Origin: Lachnoanaerobaculum umeaense
GTDB lineage: Bacteria; Bacillota; Clostridia; Lachnospirales; Lachnospiraceae
Direction of reading: 5' to 3'
Assembly (NCBI RefSeq): GCF_003589745.1
Contig: NZ_CP032364.1
Coordinates: forward strand, 1,116,001 to 1,180,000
DNA: 64,000 nt
The translations under genes were made by a program, and so were the position numbers. Position 1 is the stretch's first letter. Each line of letters opens with the position of its first letter. The notes under the pieces were generated by a model. The model had not been told where the DNA came from, searched no databases, and saw only the letters and a list, made by a program, of their open reading frames with translations. Shown here one piece after another: positions 51,228 to 60,506 of the stretch.

Positions 51228-51737
51228 ATGAGAAGAATAATAGTGAATATAGCTTTTATTATATTTGCATTTGCACTTCAAATATGCATTTTTCCATTCA
51301 TACCTTTTTTATATGCATCACCAAATCTTCTTATAATACTTACATTCACATATGGCTTTAGTCTTGGGGTAGAAGAGGGTATGCTATATGGAATAATATG
51401 TGGAGTACTGATGGATTTATATTTTGCAGGTCCGTTTGGCTTCTTTACACTGCTATTCTTATGGATAGGATATTTGAATGGTAAGTTGACAGCATACTTC
51501 TATGAGGAGTATATAGTGCTACCATTTATAGTATGTACGATAAGTGAAGTTATGTATAATTTGTTTATTTATATTTTTAGATTTTTTATTAGAGAAAAAT
51601 ATGAATTCTTATTTTATCTAAAAAATATTGTAATACCTGAGGTAATAATTACTCTTATATTTACATTATTATTATATAGGTTTTTGCTTTGGTATAATAA
51701 GAAACTTAGAGTATTAGACAGTAGAGGAATGGATTAG
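51228..51737 (+). CDS. mreD: Rod shape-determining protein MreD
   Basis: This is a 169-residue membrane protein with five predicted helices and the family P-F-I-P-F-L-Y-A-S-P-N-L segment. It follows mreC immediately (stop 51227, ATG 51228) and overlaps the PBP2 GTG by one base. It is the integral membrane component of the elongasome. Confidence 0.92.
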   Translation: MRRIIVNIAFIIFAFALQICIFPFIPFLYASPNLLIILTFTYGFSLGVEEGMLYGIICGVLMDLYFAGPFGFFTLLFLWIGYLNGKLTAYFYEEYIVLPFIVCTISEVMYNLFIYIFRFFIREKYEFLFYLKNIVIPEVIITLIFTLLLYRFLLWYNKKLRVLDSRGMD

Positions 51738-54610
51738 TGATAAGGGATTTTAAAGATTTTCTAGGGGACTTTTTTGAAAAGATAAAATCCTCCAGACTAT
51801 TTATACTTGGTGTAATATATTTTTTTATGGTATTTATCCTGGGATCAAAGCTATTCAACATGCAAATAGTAAATGGTGAAGAAGCACAGGAGAAGTATGT
51901 ACAAAAGATAAAGAAAACAGTAGCTACTACAGGTGCCAGAGGTAATATCTATGATAGAAACGGTAATTTATTGGCTTATAATAAGCTTTCTTATACAGTG
52001 ACTATCACAGATGGTGGATACTATAAAAAAGTAAATGATAAAAACAATATGTACTACCGTCTTATACAGATTCTAAGAAAACATAATGAAAAAATAGACG
52101 GTGATTTTTTGGTTGGAGTAGATGATAATGGAGATTTTTATTACACTACCAAAACAGATACATCTAGACTCAGATTTATTGCCGATATGTATGGTTTAAA
52201 ATCAACAGATGAGTTGGATGATAAGGCAGGTAAGTATCCTTCCAATATCAGTGCACAGGAGATGGTTGAAAAAAAACTTAAGACCTATGGACTGGATAAA
52301 CTGACAGATATTGATGGAAATACCTATGATTTATCAGGTCAGGATAAGATAGATCTGATAAATGTAAGATATGAGATGGGTAAAAAATTGTATAGAAGAT
52401 TTGAACCTACTATAATAGCAACCAATATATCTGAAGAGGCAAAGATTGATATAATGGAAAATTCAGCATCACTTATTGGTGTGGATGTAGAAAATGACAC
52501 ATTGAGAGTTTATAATGATGCAGTTTATTTCTCAGATATCATAGGATATACCGGTAAGGTTCCGGATGAGAAGCTGGAGGAACTTTTAAAGGAAAGGTCT
52601 GATTATACATTGAATGATATTGTAGGAAGAACCGGTATTGAAGAAAGTATGGAGACTACATTGCAAGGATCCAAGGGATCTAAGACTATGATCGTAGATA
52701 ATGTAGGAAGAATAATACAGACTATAAGTGAAGTGGAGTCGAGTGCCGGTAATGATGTTTATCTAACTATAGATAAGAATTTGCAAATAGCTACATACCA
52801 TTTGATCGAGCAACAGCTGGCAGGAGTCCTTGCAAGTAAGATTGTAAATGAAGACAATCCAAATACAGAGAATACGGATTCGACTCATAGACTTATACCT
52901 GTAAAAGATGCTTATTATCAGCTTATTGGAAATAATGTACTGGATACAACACATTTTGGTAAGGAAGGTGCATCAGCTACTGAGCAAGGATTGAATGCAA
53001 AGGTTAATGCTCAAAAAGAAAGTATACTTTTATCGATAAATAACGAACTCACATCAGGTGCTCCTACAGTTATGGTAGATTTGCCTGAGGACACTAAGGC
53101 ATATCTGAATTATATTAATACTGCACTTACAAAAAAGAATATAATAAAAAAGGACAGTATAGATACAAAATCAGAGGTATATCAGGCGTGGAAGAATGAA
53201 ACTACCTCTCTTAGAGACTATCTATTTATTGGAATATCAAGTGGATATATTGATACAACTATATTCTTTAATGATACAAACTATTCCAGTGCAGAGGATA
53301 TATATAGCAAACTGGTGGAATACATATTGAATATGTTAAGGGATGATCCTGATTTTGATAAGCTTATTTATAAATATTTGATAAGAAATAATGTTGTTAC
53401 AGGAAGAGAACTTTGTTTGGCGCTATTTGATCAAGGTATTTTAGAGATGGATGAAGCAGCATATGCACAACTTGCTGCCGGAAATGAGGGATATGCTTTC
53501 CCATTTTTTATCGATAAAGTATCAAAGATAGAAATAACACCGGCACAGCTGGCACTTGACCCTTGTTCTGCAGGAGCGGTAGTTACAGATGTAAATACAG
53601 GCGAAGTAAGGGCGTTGGTATCATATCCGGGCTATGACAATAATAGACTTGCAAATTCTATGGATGTAGCTTATTTTAATAGATTATTGGAAGACCAGAG
53701 CTTGCCATTATACAATAATGCTACCCAGACAAAGAAGGCACCAGGTTCTACATTTAAGCCTATTACAGCTATTGCAGGATTGGAAGAGAATGTTATCAAT
53801 GCATCAGATGCAATAGTATGTACAGGTATATATGACACTATTAATCCGGCAATAAAGTGTTGGATTTACCCGGGAAGCCATGGTGCTGAAACAGTAGTAA
53901 AAGCTATACAGGATTCATGTAATGTATATTTTGCTGAAACAGGGCATAGGCTTGCTACTGATCAAAATGGAGAATATTCTTCTGAACTTGGTATAGACAG
54001 GCTTAGAAAATATGCTTCAATGTTTGGTCTTGATCACAAGTCGGGAGTTGAGATAGTGGAGAATGATCCACAGATTTCAGATATAAACCCTGAACAATCA
54101 GCTATTGGACAGGGCAATCACTCATTTGCAAATATCCAGCTTTCAAGATATGTGGCAACTATTGCAAATCAGGGAACAGTTTTTGAGCTTAGTCTTTTAG
54201 ATAAAGTGTGTGATCAATATGGAAATGTTGTGAAGGATTATACTCCTGAGTCAAATACACATGTGGATATAAGTCCTGAAACTTGGGCAAATGTTAAAGA
54301 AGGTATGAATAGAGTTATAAAAGATGGCTCTGCCAGAAAGATATTTACAGACCTAACTATAAATATTGCTGGTAAGACAGGTACTGCACAGGAATCAAAA
54401 ACCAGAGGAAACCATGCTTTTTTCATATCATTTGCACCATATGAAAACCCTGAAATTGCAGTTACAGTAAATATTCCTTATGGTTACTCATCTACAAATG
54501 CTGCAGTTATTGCTAAGAATATATACAAATACTATTATAATCAAATTAGTTTAGATTATATATTGAATAATAGTGCACTTGATGTAAGTGATGTCAGAAT
54601 TGGAGACTGA
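51737..54610 (+). CDS. mrdA: Penicillin-binding protein 2-type transpeptidase with long insertion
   Basis: The protein has 957 residues; GTG 51737 overlaps the mreD stop. An N-terminal membrane helix (about 20-42) is followed by the dimerisation domain with A-R-G-N-I-Y-D-R-N-G. The transpeptidase has active Ser in G-S-T-F-K-P (about 671), Ser-Cys-Asn motif D-S-C-N-V-Y-F and A-G-K-T-G-T-A (about 879). The strand V-Y-L-T-I-D (about 340-345) and the next core strand G-A-V-V-T-D (about 613) are separated by about 270 residues, where ordinary PBP2 has some 40. This gives the extra length over the usual 600-720 residues. It crosslinks peptidoglycan with RodA during elongation. Confidence 0.93.
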   Translation: MIRDFKDFLGDFFEKIKSSRLFILGVIYFFMVFILGSKLFNMQIVNGEEAQEKYVQKIKKTVATTGARGNIYDRNGNLLAYNKLSYTVTITDGGYYKKVNDKNNMYYRLIQILRKHNEKIDGDFLVGVDDNGDFYYTTKTDTSRLRFIADMYGLKSTDELDDKAGKYPSNISAQEMVEKKLKTYGLDKLTDIDGNTYDLSGQDKIDLINVRYEMGKKLYRRFEPTIIATNISEEAKIDIMENSASLIGVDVENDTLRVYNDAVYFSDIIGYTGKVPDEKLEELLKERSDYTLNDIVGRTGIEESMETTLQGSKGSKTMIVDNVGRIIQTISEVESSAGNDVYLTIDKNLQIATYHLIEQQLAGVLASKIVNEDNPNTENTDSTHRLIPVKDAYYQLIGNNVLDTTHFGKEGASATEQGLNAKVNAQKESILLSINNELTSGAPTVMVDLPEDTKAYLNYINTALTKKNIIKKDSIDTKSEVYQAWKNETTSLRDYLFIGISSGYIDTTIFFNDTNYSSAEDIYSKLVEYILNMLRDDPDFDKLIYKYLIRNNVVTGRELCLALFDQGILEMDEAAYAQLAAGNEGYAFPFFIDKVSKIEITPAQLALDPCSAGAVVTDVNTGEVRALVSYPGYDNNRLANSMDVAYFNRLLEDQSLPLYNNATQTKKAPGSTFKPITAIAGLEENVINASDAIVCTGIYDTINPAIKCWIYPGSHGAETVVKAIQDSCNVYFAETGHRLATDQNGEYSSELGIDRLRKYASMFGLDHKSGVEIVENDPQISDINPEQSAIGQGNHSFANIQLSRYVATIANQGTVFELSLLDKVCDQYGNVVKDYTPESNTHVDISPETWANVKEGMNRVIKDGSARKIFTDLTINIAGKTGTAQESKTRGNHAFFISFAPYENPEIAVTVNIPYGYSSTNAAVIAKNIYKYYYNQISLDYILNNSALDVSDVRIGD

Positions 54611-54687
54611 TTTTATTAATTAAGATATTAATTTTCAAAAAACACTGGATTTTTTTGCTAAATTCGTGTAGAATTTGGGAGTAGAGG

Positions 54688-55809
54688 ATGTTAGACGGTT
54701 ATAAAGTTAAATATTATCCATTTAGGCTTTTATTTTATATTTTAGTCTTAAATGTTATGGGAGTATTGGTGATTTCCAGTGCCACTGACGGTGACAGAGG
54801 GATGGTTGCCAAGCAGATATTTGGTATTGTACTAGGGCTTGTGCTTGTAGTCTTTATCTCCTTTATACATTATAGAAAGATAATGGAGCTAATGTGGGTT
54901 GTATACGGAATATGTATCATTTTGTTGCTGGCGGTGCTGGTTTTTGGATATTCACCTGAAGGTGCCGGAGCAATAAGATGGATTAAAGTACCGATTATTG
55001 GACAGCTACAACCTTCTGAAATTGTAAAAATAGGAATGATATTGTTTATTGCTTCATTTTTGGGAAAACATCAGGAGGATGTTGACAGGATTTCTTTCTT
55101 GATTGTATTTGCTGCAGTTGCTGCTATACCATGTTTTTTAATACTGAAAGAACCTGATTTATCAACTACTATTGTGGTATTTATTATGATACTTAGTATG
55201 TTATTTGTATCAGGTATCAGTTACAGATGGGTACTTGGCAGTCTTGCATTTATAATACCATCAGCAGCAATATTTATATTTTTATTGCGAAGCAACGTTG
55301 TTCCATTTTTGAGAGGCTATCAGGCAAACAGAATACTTGGATGGATATATCCTGATAAGTATGCGGACATAAATGTACAGCAGGACAACTCTATTATGGC
55401 TATATCATCAGGACAACTGATGGGTAAGGGACTAAACAATAATACTTTTGCTTCAGTTAAGAATGGCAACTTCGTGTCTCAAGATCAGACAGACTTTATA
55501 TTTGCCGTTATTGGAGAGGAACTTGGATTTATAGGCAGTATGGTTGTGATTGTGCTTTTTGCACTTATAGTTATTGAATGTTTTCGCCTTGCTTCTAAGG
55601 CTAAAGATTTAGAGGGGAAATTGGTTTGTGTTGGCTTTGCAGTTTTAGTAGGCTTTCAAAGTTTCACTAATATATCAGTTGCAACGGGACTCTTTCCTAA
55701 TACAGGCTTGCCGCTTCCATTTATAAGTTATGGAGTGAGCTCGCTGTTGAGTTTATATTTGGGAGTTGGATTAGTTGCAAGTGTGGCTGTAAGACAGGGT
55801 AAGAACTAG
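54688..55809 (+). CDS. rodA: RodA-type SEDS peptidoglycan glycosyltransferase
   Basis: This is a 373-residue SEDS protein with ten predicted helices. V-L-V-I-S-S-A-T near the start, Q-P-S-E-I-V-K-I and K-E-P-D-L-S-T, then G-L-P-L-P-F-I-S-Y-G near the C-terminus are the family marks. It polymerises lipid II and works with the PBP2 encoded 78 bases upstream. Gene order (mreCD-PBP2-rodA) supports RodA over FtsW. Confidence 0.93.
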   Translation: MLDGYKVKYYPFRLLFYILVLNVMGVLVISSATDGDRGMVAKQIFGIVLGLVLVVFISFIHYRKIMELMWVVYGICIILLLAVLVFGYSPEGAGAIRWIKVPIIGQLQPSEIVKIGMILFIASFLGKHQEDVDRISFLIVFAAVAAIPCFLILKEPDLSTTIVVFIMILSMLFVSGISYRWVLGSLAFIIPSAAIFIFLLRSNVVPFLRGYQANRILGWIYPDKYADINVQQDNSIMAISSGQLMGKGLNNNTFASVKNGNFVSQDQTDFIFAVIGEELGFIGSMVVIVLFALIVIECFRLASKAKDLEGKLVCVGFAVLVGFQSFTNISVATGLFPNTGLPLPFISYGVSSLLSLYLGVGLVASVAVRQGKN

Positions 55810-55824
55810 AATTTGGAGGTAAAG

Positions 55825-56220
55825 ATGAATATAGGTTTGATCGCACATGATGCTAAGAAAAAGCTCATGCAGAATTTTTGTATTGCATACAGAGGTATTT
55901 TATCAAAACATAATTTATCAGCAACGGGAACAACAGGTAGATTGGTGGAAGAGGTTACAAATTTAAATATACATAGATATCTGGCAGGACATCTGGGTGG
56001 TGAACAACAGTTGGGTGCACAGATAGAAAATAATGATATAGACTTGGTTATCTTCTTAAGGGATCCGCTTACTAAAAAAAGTCATGAACCGGATGCAGAT
56101 AAAGTTATGAGACTGTGTGATATGCATAATATACCATTAGCGACAAATCTTGCTACCGCAGAACTTTTGATTATGGCACTTGACAGGGGTGACTTTGAGT
56201 TTAGAGAGGCTTATAGATAG
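55825..56220 (+). CDS. mgsA: Methylglyoxal synthase
   Basis: ATG 55825 has GGAGG 5 bases upstream (55815-55819). The product has 131 residues: N-I-G-L-I-A-H-D-A-K-K, A-T-G-T-T-G and H-L-G-G-E-Q-Q-L-G-A, then F-L-R-D-P-L-T. Catalytic Asp/His set as in MgsA, which converts dihydroxyacetone phosphate to methylglyoxal and phosphate. It lies 15 bases after rodA and 5 before dacA; the link to cell-wall genes is positional and common in Clostridia. Confidence 0.93.
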   Translation: MNIGLIAHDAKKKLMQNFCIAYRGILSKHNLSATGTTGRLVEEVTNLNIHRYLAGHLGGEQQLGAQIENNDIDLVIFLRDPLTKKSHEPDADKVMRLCDMHNIPLATNLATAELLIMALDRGDFEFREAYR

Positions 56221-56225
56221 GCCTC

Positions 56226-57212
56226 ATGTCAAATTATATAAAGAGAGGAAAAAAACAGGTAAATAAGTTATACCTGATAATTCCTATTGTGTTAGTGATA
56301 GCATTGGCTTTTGGAGGAGCATATTATTATTATCAGTTTATGATTACAGAGTATGACTTCTCCAATAGACTGTCTATCCTGGATGTGGATACAAGAATAA
56401 CACCTATTGCAAAGAATCTGGCATTACCTACGGAGGATGATATAAATGTGGATGATATATCTTCTGAAAGCATAATATTGGCAGGTGGTGATGGAAGTTT
56501 GATAGCGTCAAAAGTAGCTACTAAGAGAATGTATCCGGCAAGTACGACTAAGGTTATGACAGCACTGGTTGCATTAAAGTATGGGAATCTGACAGATGAG
56601 GTGACCGTTACTGAGGACAGCGTAATAAATGAAGCAGGAGCAAGCTTAGCAGGTATTCATCCGGGAGATGTACTTACACTAGACCAGCTTTTATATGGGC
56701 TTATGTTACCATCCGGAAATGATGCAGCAAATGCTATAGCCGTACATGTAGGTGGAAGTGTAGAAAATTTTGTAAAGATGATGAATGAAGAGGCTAAAAG
56801 GATTGGTGCGGTAGATACAAACTTTGTTAATTCAAATGGCCTTTCAGATGAAAATCATTACACAACAGCATATGACCTGTATCTTATATTTAATGAAGCT
56901 CTAAAAGATCCAAGATTTGCAAACTATGCCGGATGTGCTTCTTACAATGTTACATATACAGCGGCAGATGGCAGTCAGGTTACAAAAAATTGGAGAAATG
57001 GAAATAGATATATAACAGGTCAGGTGGCGGCACCTTATGGAGTAGCTGTGGAAGCCGGAAAAACCGGTACTACATTGGCTGCAGGAAGCTGCCTTGTTAT
57101 TAGCAGTGCAAACGATAAGGGTAATAGATATATTTCTGTTGTTTTAAAATCAAAAAACAGAGCAGATTTATATGACAATATGTCTAAACTTCTTATGAAA
57201 ATTGATAAATAG
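56226..57212 (+). CDS. D-alanyl-D-alanine carboxypeptidase (low-molecular-weight PBP)
   Basis: This is a 328-residue S11 peptidase with an N-terminal signal anchor (about residues 15-37). Active-site motifs are S-T-T-K (Ser106, Lys109), P-S-G-N-D-A-A-N and A-G-K-T-G-T-T. It removes the terminal D-Ala from peptidoglycan stem peptides. The C-terminal PBP5-like beta domain is absent, and no second membrane anchor is seen, so it is held only by the N-terminal helix. Weak ribosome binding site, close behind mgsA. Confidence 0.9.
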   Translation: MSNYIKRGKKQVNKLYLIIPIVLVIALAFGGAYYYYQFMITEYDFSNRLSILDVDTRITPIAKNLALPTEDDINVDDISSESIILAGGDGSLIASKVATKRMYPASTTKVMTALVALKYGNLTDEVTVTEDSVINEAGASLAGIHPGDVLTLDQLLYGLMLPSGNDAANAIAVHVGGSVENFVKMMNEEAKRIGAVDTNFVNSNGLSDENHYTTAYDLYLIFNEALKDPRFANYAGCASYNVTYTAADGSQVTKNWRNGNRYITGQVAAPYGVAVEAGKTGTTLAAGSCLVISSANDKGNRYISVVLKSKNRADLYDNMSKLLMKIDK

Positions 57213-57284
57213 CATTGCACTATTCCTATTAATATTTTATAATATTATTATATTTGATAACAGTAATTTAAGGAGGGCATTACC

Positions 57285-57704
57285 ATGGTTTCTATCATTG
57301 CAGGAGAGAAGGGTAAGGGAAAAACAAAAATTTTACTTGAGAAGGCTAATGAGGCTGTTTTAAAGGCAAACGGTTCAGTTATCTATCTTGATAAGAGTTC
57401 AAAGCATATGTATGAGCTTAATAACAAGATAAGACTTATTAACGTCAGTGAATTTCCTATTATGTCAGCAGACGGATTTATAGGATTTTTATCAGGTCTC
57501 ATTTCATCTGACCATGATATCGAGGCTATATTCTTAGACAGCTTTTTGAAGTTGTCAGTTCTTGAAGGTTTAGATATTACTTCAACAATAGATCGTATAG
57601 AAACATTGGGTGAAAAGTATGGCATTGAATTTGTTTTGAGTGTTTCAATGGATGTTAATGCTTTGCCTGAGAATGCAAAAAAGAATGTTACTGTAACATT
57701 ATAA
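57285..57704 (+). CDS. Small P-loop protein of unknown function
   Basis: This is a 139-residue protein with a Walker-A-like G-E-K-G-K-G-K-T at residues 7-14 and a Walker-B-like I-E-A-I-F-L-D near 85. It has no further domain; the size is that of a minimal P-loop NTPase. AAGGAGGG precedes ATG 57285. The gene is followed by a terminator. Sometimes annotated as twitching-motility-like in related genomes, but no pilus genes are here and that name should not be used. Confidence 0.65.
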   Translation: MVSIIAGEKGKGKTKILLEKANEAVLKANGSVIYLDKSSKHMYELNNKIRLINVSEFPIMSADGFIGFLSGLISSDHDIEAIFLDSFLKLSVLEGLDITSTIDRIETLGEKYGIEFVLSVSMDVNALPENAKKNVTVTL

Positions 57705-57769
57705 AAAATGAAAATAACATATGATTTCAGACTTAGTACTTACAGAGATTATTTGATTTAATAAATGAT

Positions 57770-57800
57770 GGCAGGTTTCATTTTATTGAGCCTGCCGTTT
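57770..57800 (+). terminator. Intrinsic terminator
   Basis: GGCAGG (57770-57775) pairs with CCTGCC (57791-57796), followed by GTTTT. Marks the end of the P-loop gene unit before the HlyD-like gene. Confidence 0.8.
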
Positions 57801-57896
57801 TAAAATTATTTGAAAAAAATATATTCTTGAAGTATAATTAATGAACTTGTATTTATGCAAGATAGAAGATCTGCTTTTATTTTAAGGAGAATAAAA

Positions 57897-59285
57897 TTGG
57901 CTGAATCAAAAAAGATTATTCCCTATAAAAAAAGAATAACTTTAAATGTAGCTATAATACTCTTTCTGATTATTTCATTATATTTGTCTTTCTATGTTAT
58001 AAAATTTCTCACAAGAAAACAGATAAGATACAGTGAAGTAGTAGAAGGTAGTATGTCTGAAGATAAGACTCACACAGGACTTATACTGAGAGATGAAAGC
58101 GTTGAGAAAGCACCATCCGGTGGATATATAAATATCTATATGAAGGATGGGAAAAGGGTTGCCGTTGGAGGTAGGGTATATTCATTAGATGCAACCGGAG
58201 ATTTGAAAAAATTAAAGGAAGCATCAGCTGGAAAAGAGGATAGTATATCGGATTCAAATGTTGTTGAGATAAAAAAGAAATTATCAAATTTTGTATCAAA
58301 TTATTTAGACTCAAATTTTGAATATGTGTATGATACAAAATATTTATTGGATAATGCTGCCAGTGAATATTCAAATATCATAAATATAGAAAATATTGAT
58401 AATATTTCAAATGAGAACGAGTTGAGCCTTGATATAGTAACATCTCTAACATCAGGTGAGATATCCTATGCAATAGATGATATAGTTGAGAAAAAAGAAG
58501 AAGACTTGACAAAGAGTGATTTTGATACTTCAAAGCATCCAATTAGCTATATAAAAAACGAGCAGTTAATAGAAGAAAATACAGCTGTATATAGGGTGGT
58601 TAATAGTGAAACTTGGAGCATATATTTTGAATTCGATAAAGGAGAAGAAGAATTATATGCTGAGAAAAAAAGACTTACTGTAAAGTTTAAATCAAATGGA
58701 TTGGAGCTTACAGGAAATTATTCGGTTGTTGAGACAAAGGATGGATACAGACTGGGTAAATTGACATTTGATAAATATATGATTCAATTTATATCAAACA
58801 GATATGTAGATTTTTATATACAATCATCTGATGTAAATGGTCTTAAGATACCGGTTAGATCTGTTCTTGAAAAAGATTTTTATACTATACCTGTTGATTT
58901 CTTGACAAAAGGTGGAGATGGTGTAGAAGATGGATTTTATAAAGAAGTCGATAATGACGGGGTTAGTTCGACTGTATTCGTTCCGGCTGATATAACAAAG
59001 GTAACTGATAAGAACTGCTATATTGATAAGAATAATGAGGACATAAAATCAGGAACTAAAATTATAAAACCTGATTCAAATGAAATTTATGAAGTCTCAA
59101 ATACTGAAAAATTATTAGGAGTATATAATATAGACAAGGGCTATACTGCATTTAAAATTATTGATATAATAGGTTCGAATAAGGAATTTTATATTATAGA
59201 TAAGGGAACCAGAAATGGTTTGAAAGTATATGATCATATTTTGTTAAACCCGGATAGTTTTATGGAAGGAGATTCTATTTATTAA
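57897..59285 (+). CDS. HlyD-like membrane-anchored protein
   Basis: The start TTG 57897 is chosen because AAGGAG is 7 bases upstream; an ATG at 57855 lacks a site. The protein has 462 residues: a basic cytoplasmic start, one membrane helix (about 13-35), then a lipoyl/barrel-sandwich segment (S-G-G-Y-I-N-I-Y, R-V-A-V-G-G-R-V-Y-S) typical of periplasmic adaptors, a coiled region around 85-190, and a C-terminal beta domain. An adaptor for an ABC or RND exporter would be expected to have a transporter partner, but none is adjacent; it is linked instead to ylmE-sepF, suggesting a cell-surface or division-related role (inference). Confidence 0.7.
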   Translation: MAESKKIIPYKKRITLNVAIILFLIISLYLSFYVIKFLTRKQIRYSEVVEGSMSEDKTHTGLILRDESVEKAPSGGYINIYMKDGKRVAVGGRVYSLDATGDLKKLKEASAGKEDSISDSNVVEIKKKLSNFVSNYLDSNFEYVYDTKYLLDNAASEYSNIINIENIDNISNENELSLDIVTSLTSGEISYAIDDIVEKKEEDLTKSDFDTSKHPISYIKNEQLIEENTAVYRVVNSETWSIYFEFDKGEEELYAEKKRLTVKFKSNGLELTGNYSVVETKDGYRLGKLTFDKYMIQFISNRYVDFYIQSSDVNGLKIPVRSVLEKDFYTIPVDFLTKGGDGVEDGFYKEVDNDGVSSTVFVPADITKVTDKNCYIDKNNEDIKSGTKIIKPDSNEIYEVSNTEKLLGVYNIDKGYTAFKIIDIIGSNKEFYIIDKGTRNGLKVYDHILLNPDSFMEGDSIY

Positions 59286-59296
59286 TAGGAGAAGAG

Positions 59297-59977
59297 ATGG
59301 TTAAAGAAAACTTACAAGAGGTTATACACAACATGGAAATTGCCTGCAAAAACAGTGGTAGGGATATGAAGGATGTTACACTTATTGCTGTAAGTAAGAC
59401 AAAGCCAAATGATTTGATTATGGAAGTTTATGAGAGTGGTATAAGGGATTTTGGTGAAAATAAGGTGCAGGATTTGGTCAAGAAAAGTGAAGAACTGCCA
59501 AAAGATATAAGATGGCATATGATTGGACATTTGCAAACTAACAAGGTTAGACAACTACTTGGAAATACTGTTTTAATACATTCTATTGACAGTATAAGGT
59601 TAGCTGATACAATAGATACAGAGGCGAAAAAAAAGAATATACATGTTGATGGGTTGCTTGAAATAAATGTTGCAAAAGAAGCTTCAAAGTATGGCTTTAT
59701 AGAGGATGAATTGGAGGAAGTTTTACCAATATTTGCCAGATATAAAAACTTACATATAAAGGGATTTATGACAATAGCACCAAATGTTGATGATGCAGAA
59801 GAAAATAGAGAAATTTTCAAGAAATTAAAAAAAATGTCTGTTGACATAAATCAGAAAAACTATGATAATATAGAAGTGAGATTTTTATCAATGGGAATGA
59901 CTGGCGATTATGTGGTGGCACTTGAAGAGGGTGCGGATTTTGTAAGAGTTGGTACAGGAATATTTGGGAAAAGGTAA
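59297..59977 (+). CDS. YggS/YlmE family PLP-homeostasis protein
   Basis: The protein has 226 residues. V-S-K-T-K-P-N-D is the PLP-lysine loop, F-G-E-N-K-V-Q-D follows, then H-M-I-G-H-L-Q-T-N-K and L-S-M-G-M-T-G-D-Y. This is the alanine-racemase-N-like YBL036C family that regulates pyridoxal phosphate balance. AGGAG precedes the ATG 59297. Its place before sepF matches the Bacillus ylm cluster (ylmE). Confidence 0.92.
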   Translation: MVKENLQEVIHNMEIACKNSGRDMKDVTLIAVSKTKPNDLIMEVYESGIRDFGENKVQDLVKKSEELPKDIRWHMIGHLQTNKVRQLLGNTVLIHSIDSIRLADTIDTEAKKKNIHVDGLLEINVAKEASKYGFIEDELEEVLPIFARYKNLHIKGFMTIAPNVDDAEENREIFKKLKKMSVDINQKNYDNIEVRFLSMGMTGDYVVALEEGADFVRVGTGIFGKR

Positions 59978-59995
59978 GGAAGGATTGGAGAGCTT

Positions 59996-60496
59996 ATGGT
60001 TAAGGATTTGTTTGAGAGAATCAGGGAGTATTTAAATGTTGGAGGCGGCGAGGATGATTATCAAGGTGAAGATGATTTTGAAGAAGGCATCGATGATACA
60101 GAAGAAGTTGATGCAGAAGATGAGGTGGAAGAGGAGTCAAAATTAAAGACTACTCATAAAATTACAAAGGTTGATAACGATAATATTGTTCCTATCAAAA
60201 AAGAAGTTGAGGTTACTATGTATAGACCTACATCTGTGGAAGAGTCAAGACTTGTTGTAGATAGTCTGAAGAAGGGGAAGACTGTTGTCCTTAATCTTGA
60301 AGATGTTAGAACAGCCATTGCACAGAGAATAGTGGACTTTGTATGTGGTGCAGCATATGAGATGCAAGGAAATCTTCAAAGTATATCTGAGAGTATATTT
60401 ATTGTAACACCTGCAAACGTAGTATTGTCAGGAGATTTTACAGATTTACTTGGCATTGAGCATAACAGTTCGGACGCTTCAGGATTTGGGGGATGA
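59996..60496 (+). CDS. sepF: Cell division protein SepF
   Basis: This is a 166-residue protein: short amphipathic N-terminus (L-F-E-R-I-R-E-Y-L), a long acidic linker (about 18-55), and the SepF core with V-E-V-T-M-Y-R-P-T-S, V-V-L-N-L-E-D-V-R and V-D-F-V-C-G-A-A-Y. SepF binds FtsZ and membrane and ties the Z-ring to the membrane. The end of the gene lies just before the ylmH start, consistent with the ylm division operon. Confidence 0.93.
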   Translation: MVKDLFERIREYLNVGGGEDDYQGEDDFEEGIDDTEEVDAEDEVEEESKLKTTHKITKVDNDNIVPIKKEVEVTMYRPTSVEESRLVVDSLKKGKTVVLNLEDVRTAIAQRIVDFVCGAAYEMQGNLQSISESIFIVTPANVVLSGDFTDLLGIEHNSSDASGFGG

Positions 60497-60506
60497 GGTT
60501 ATAGCT

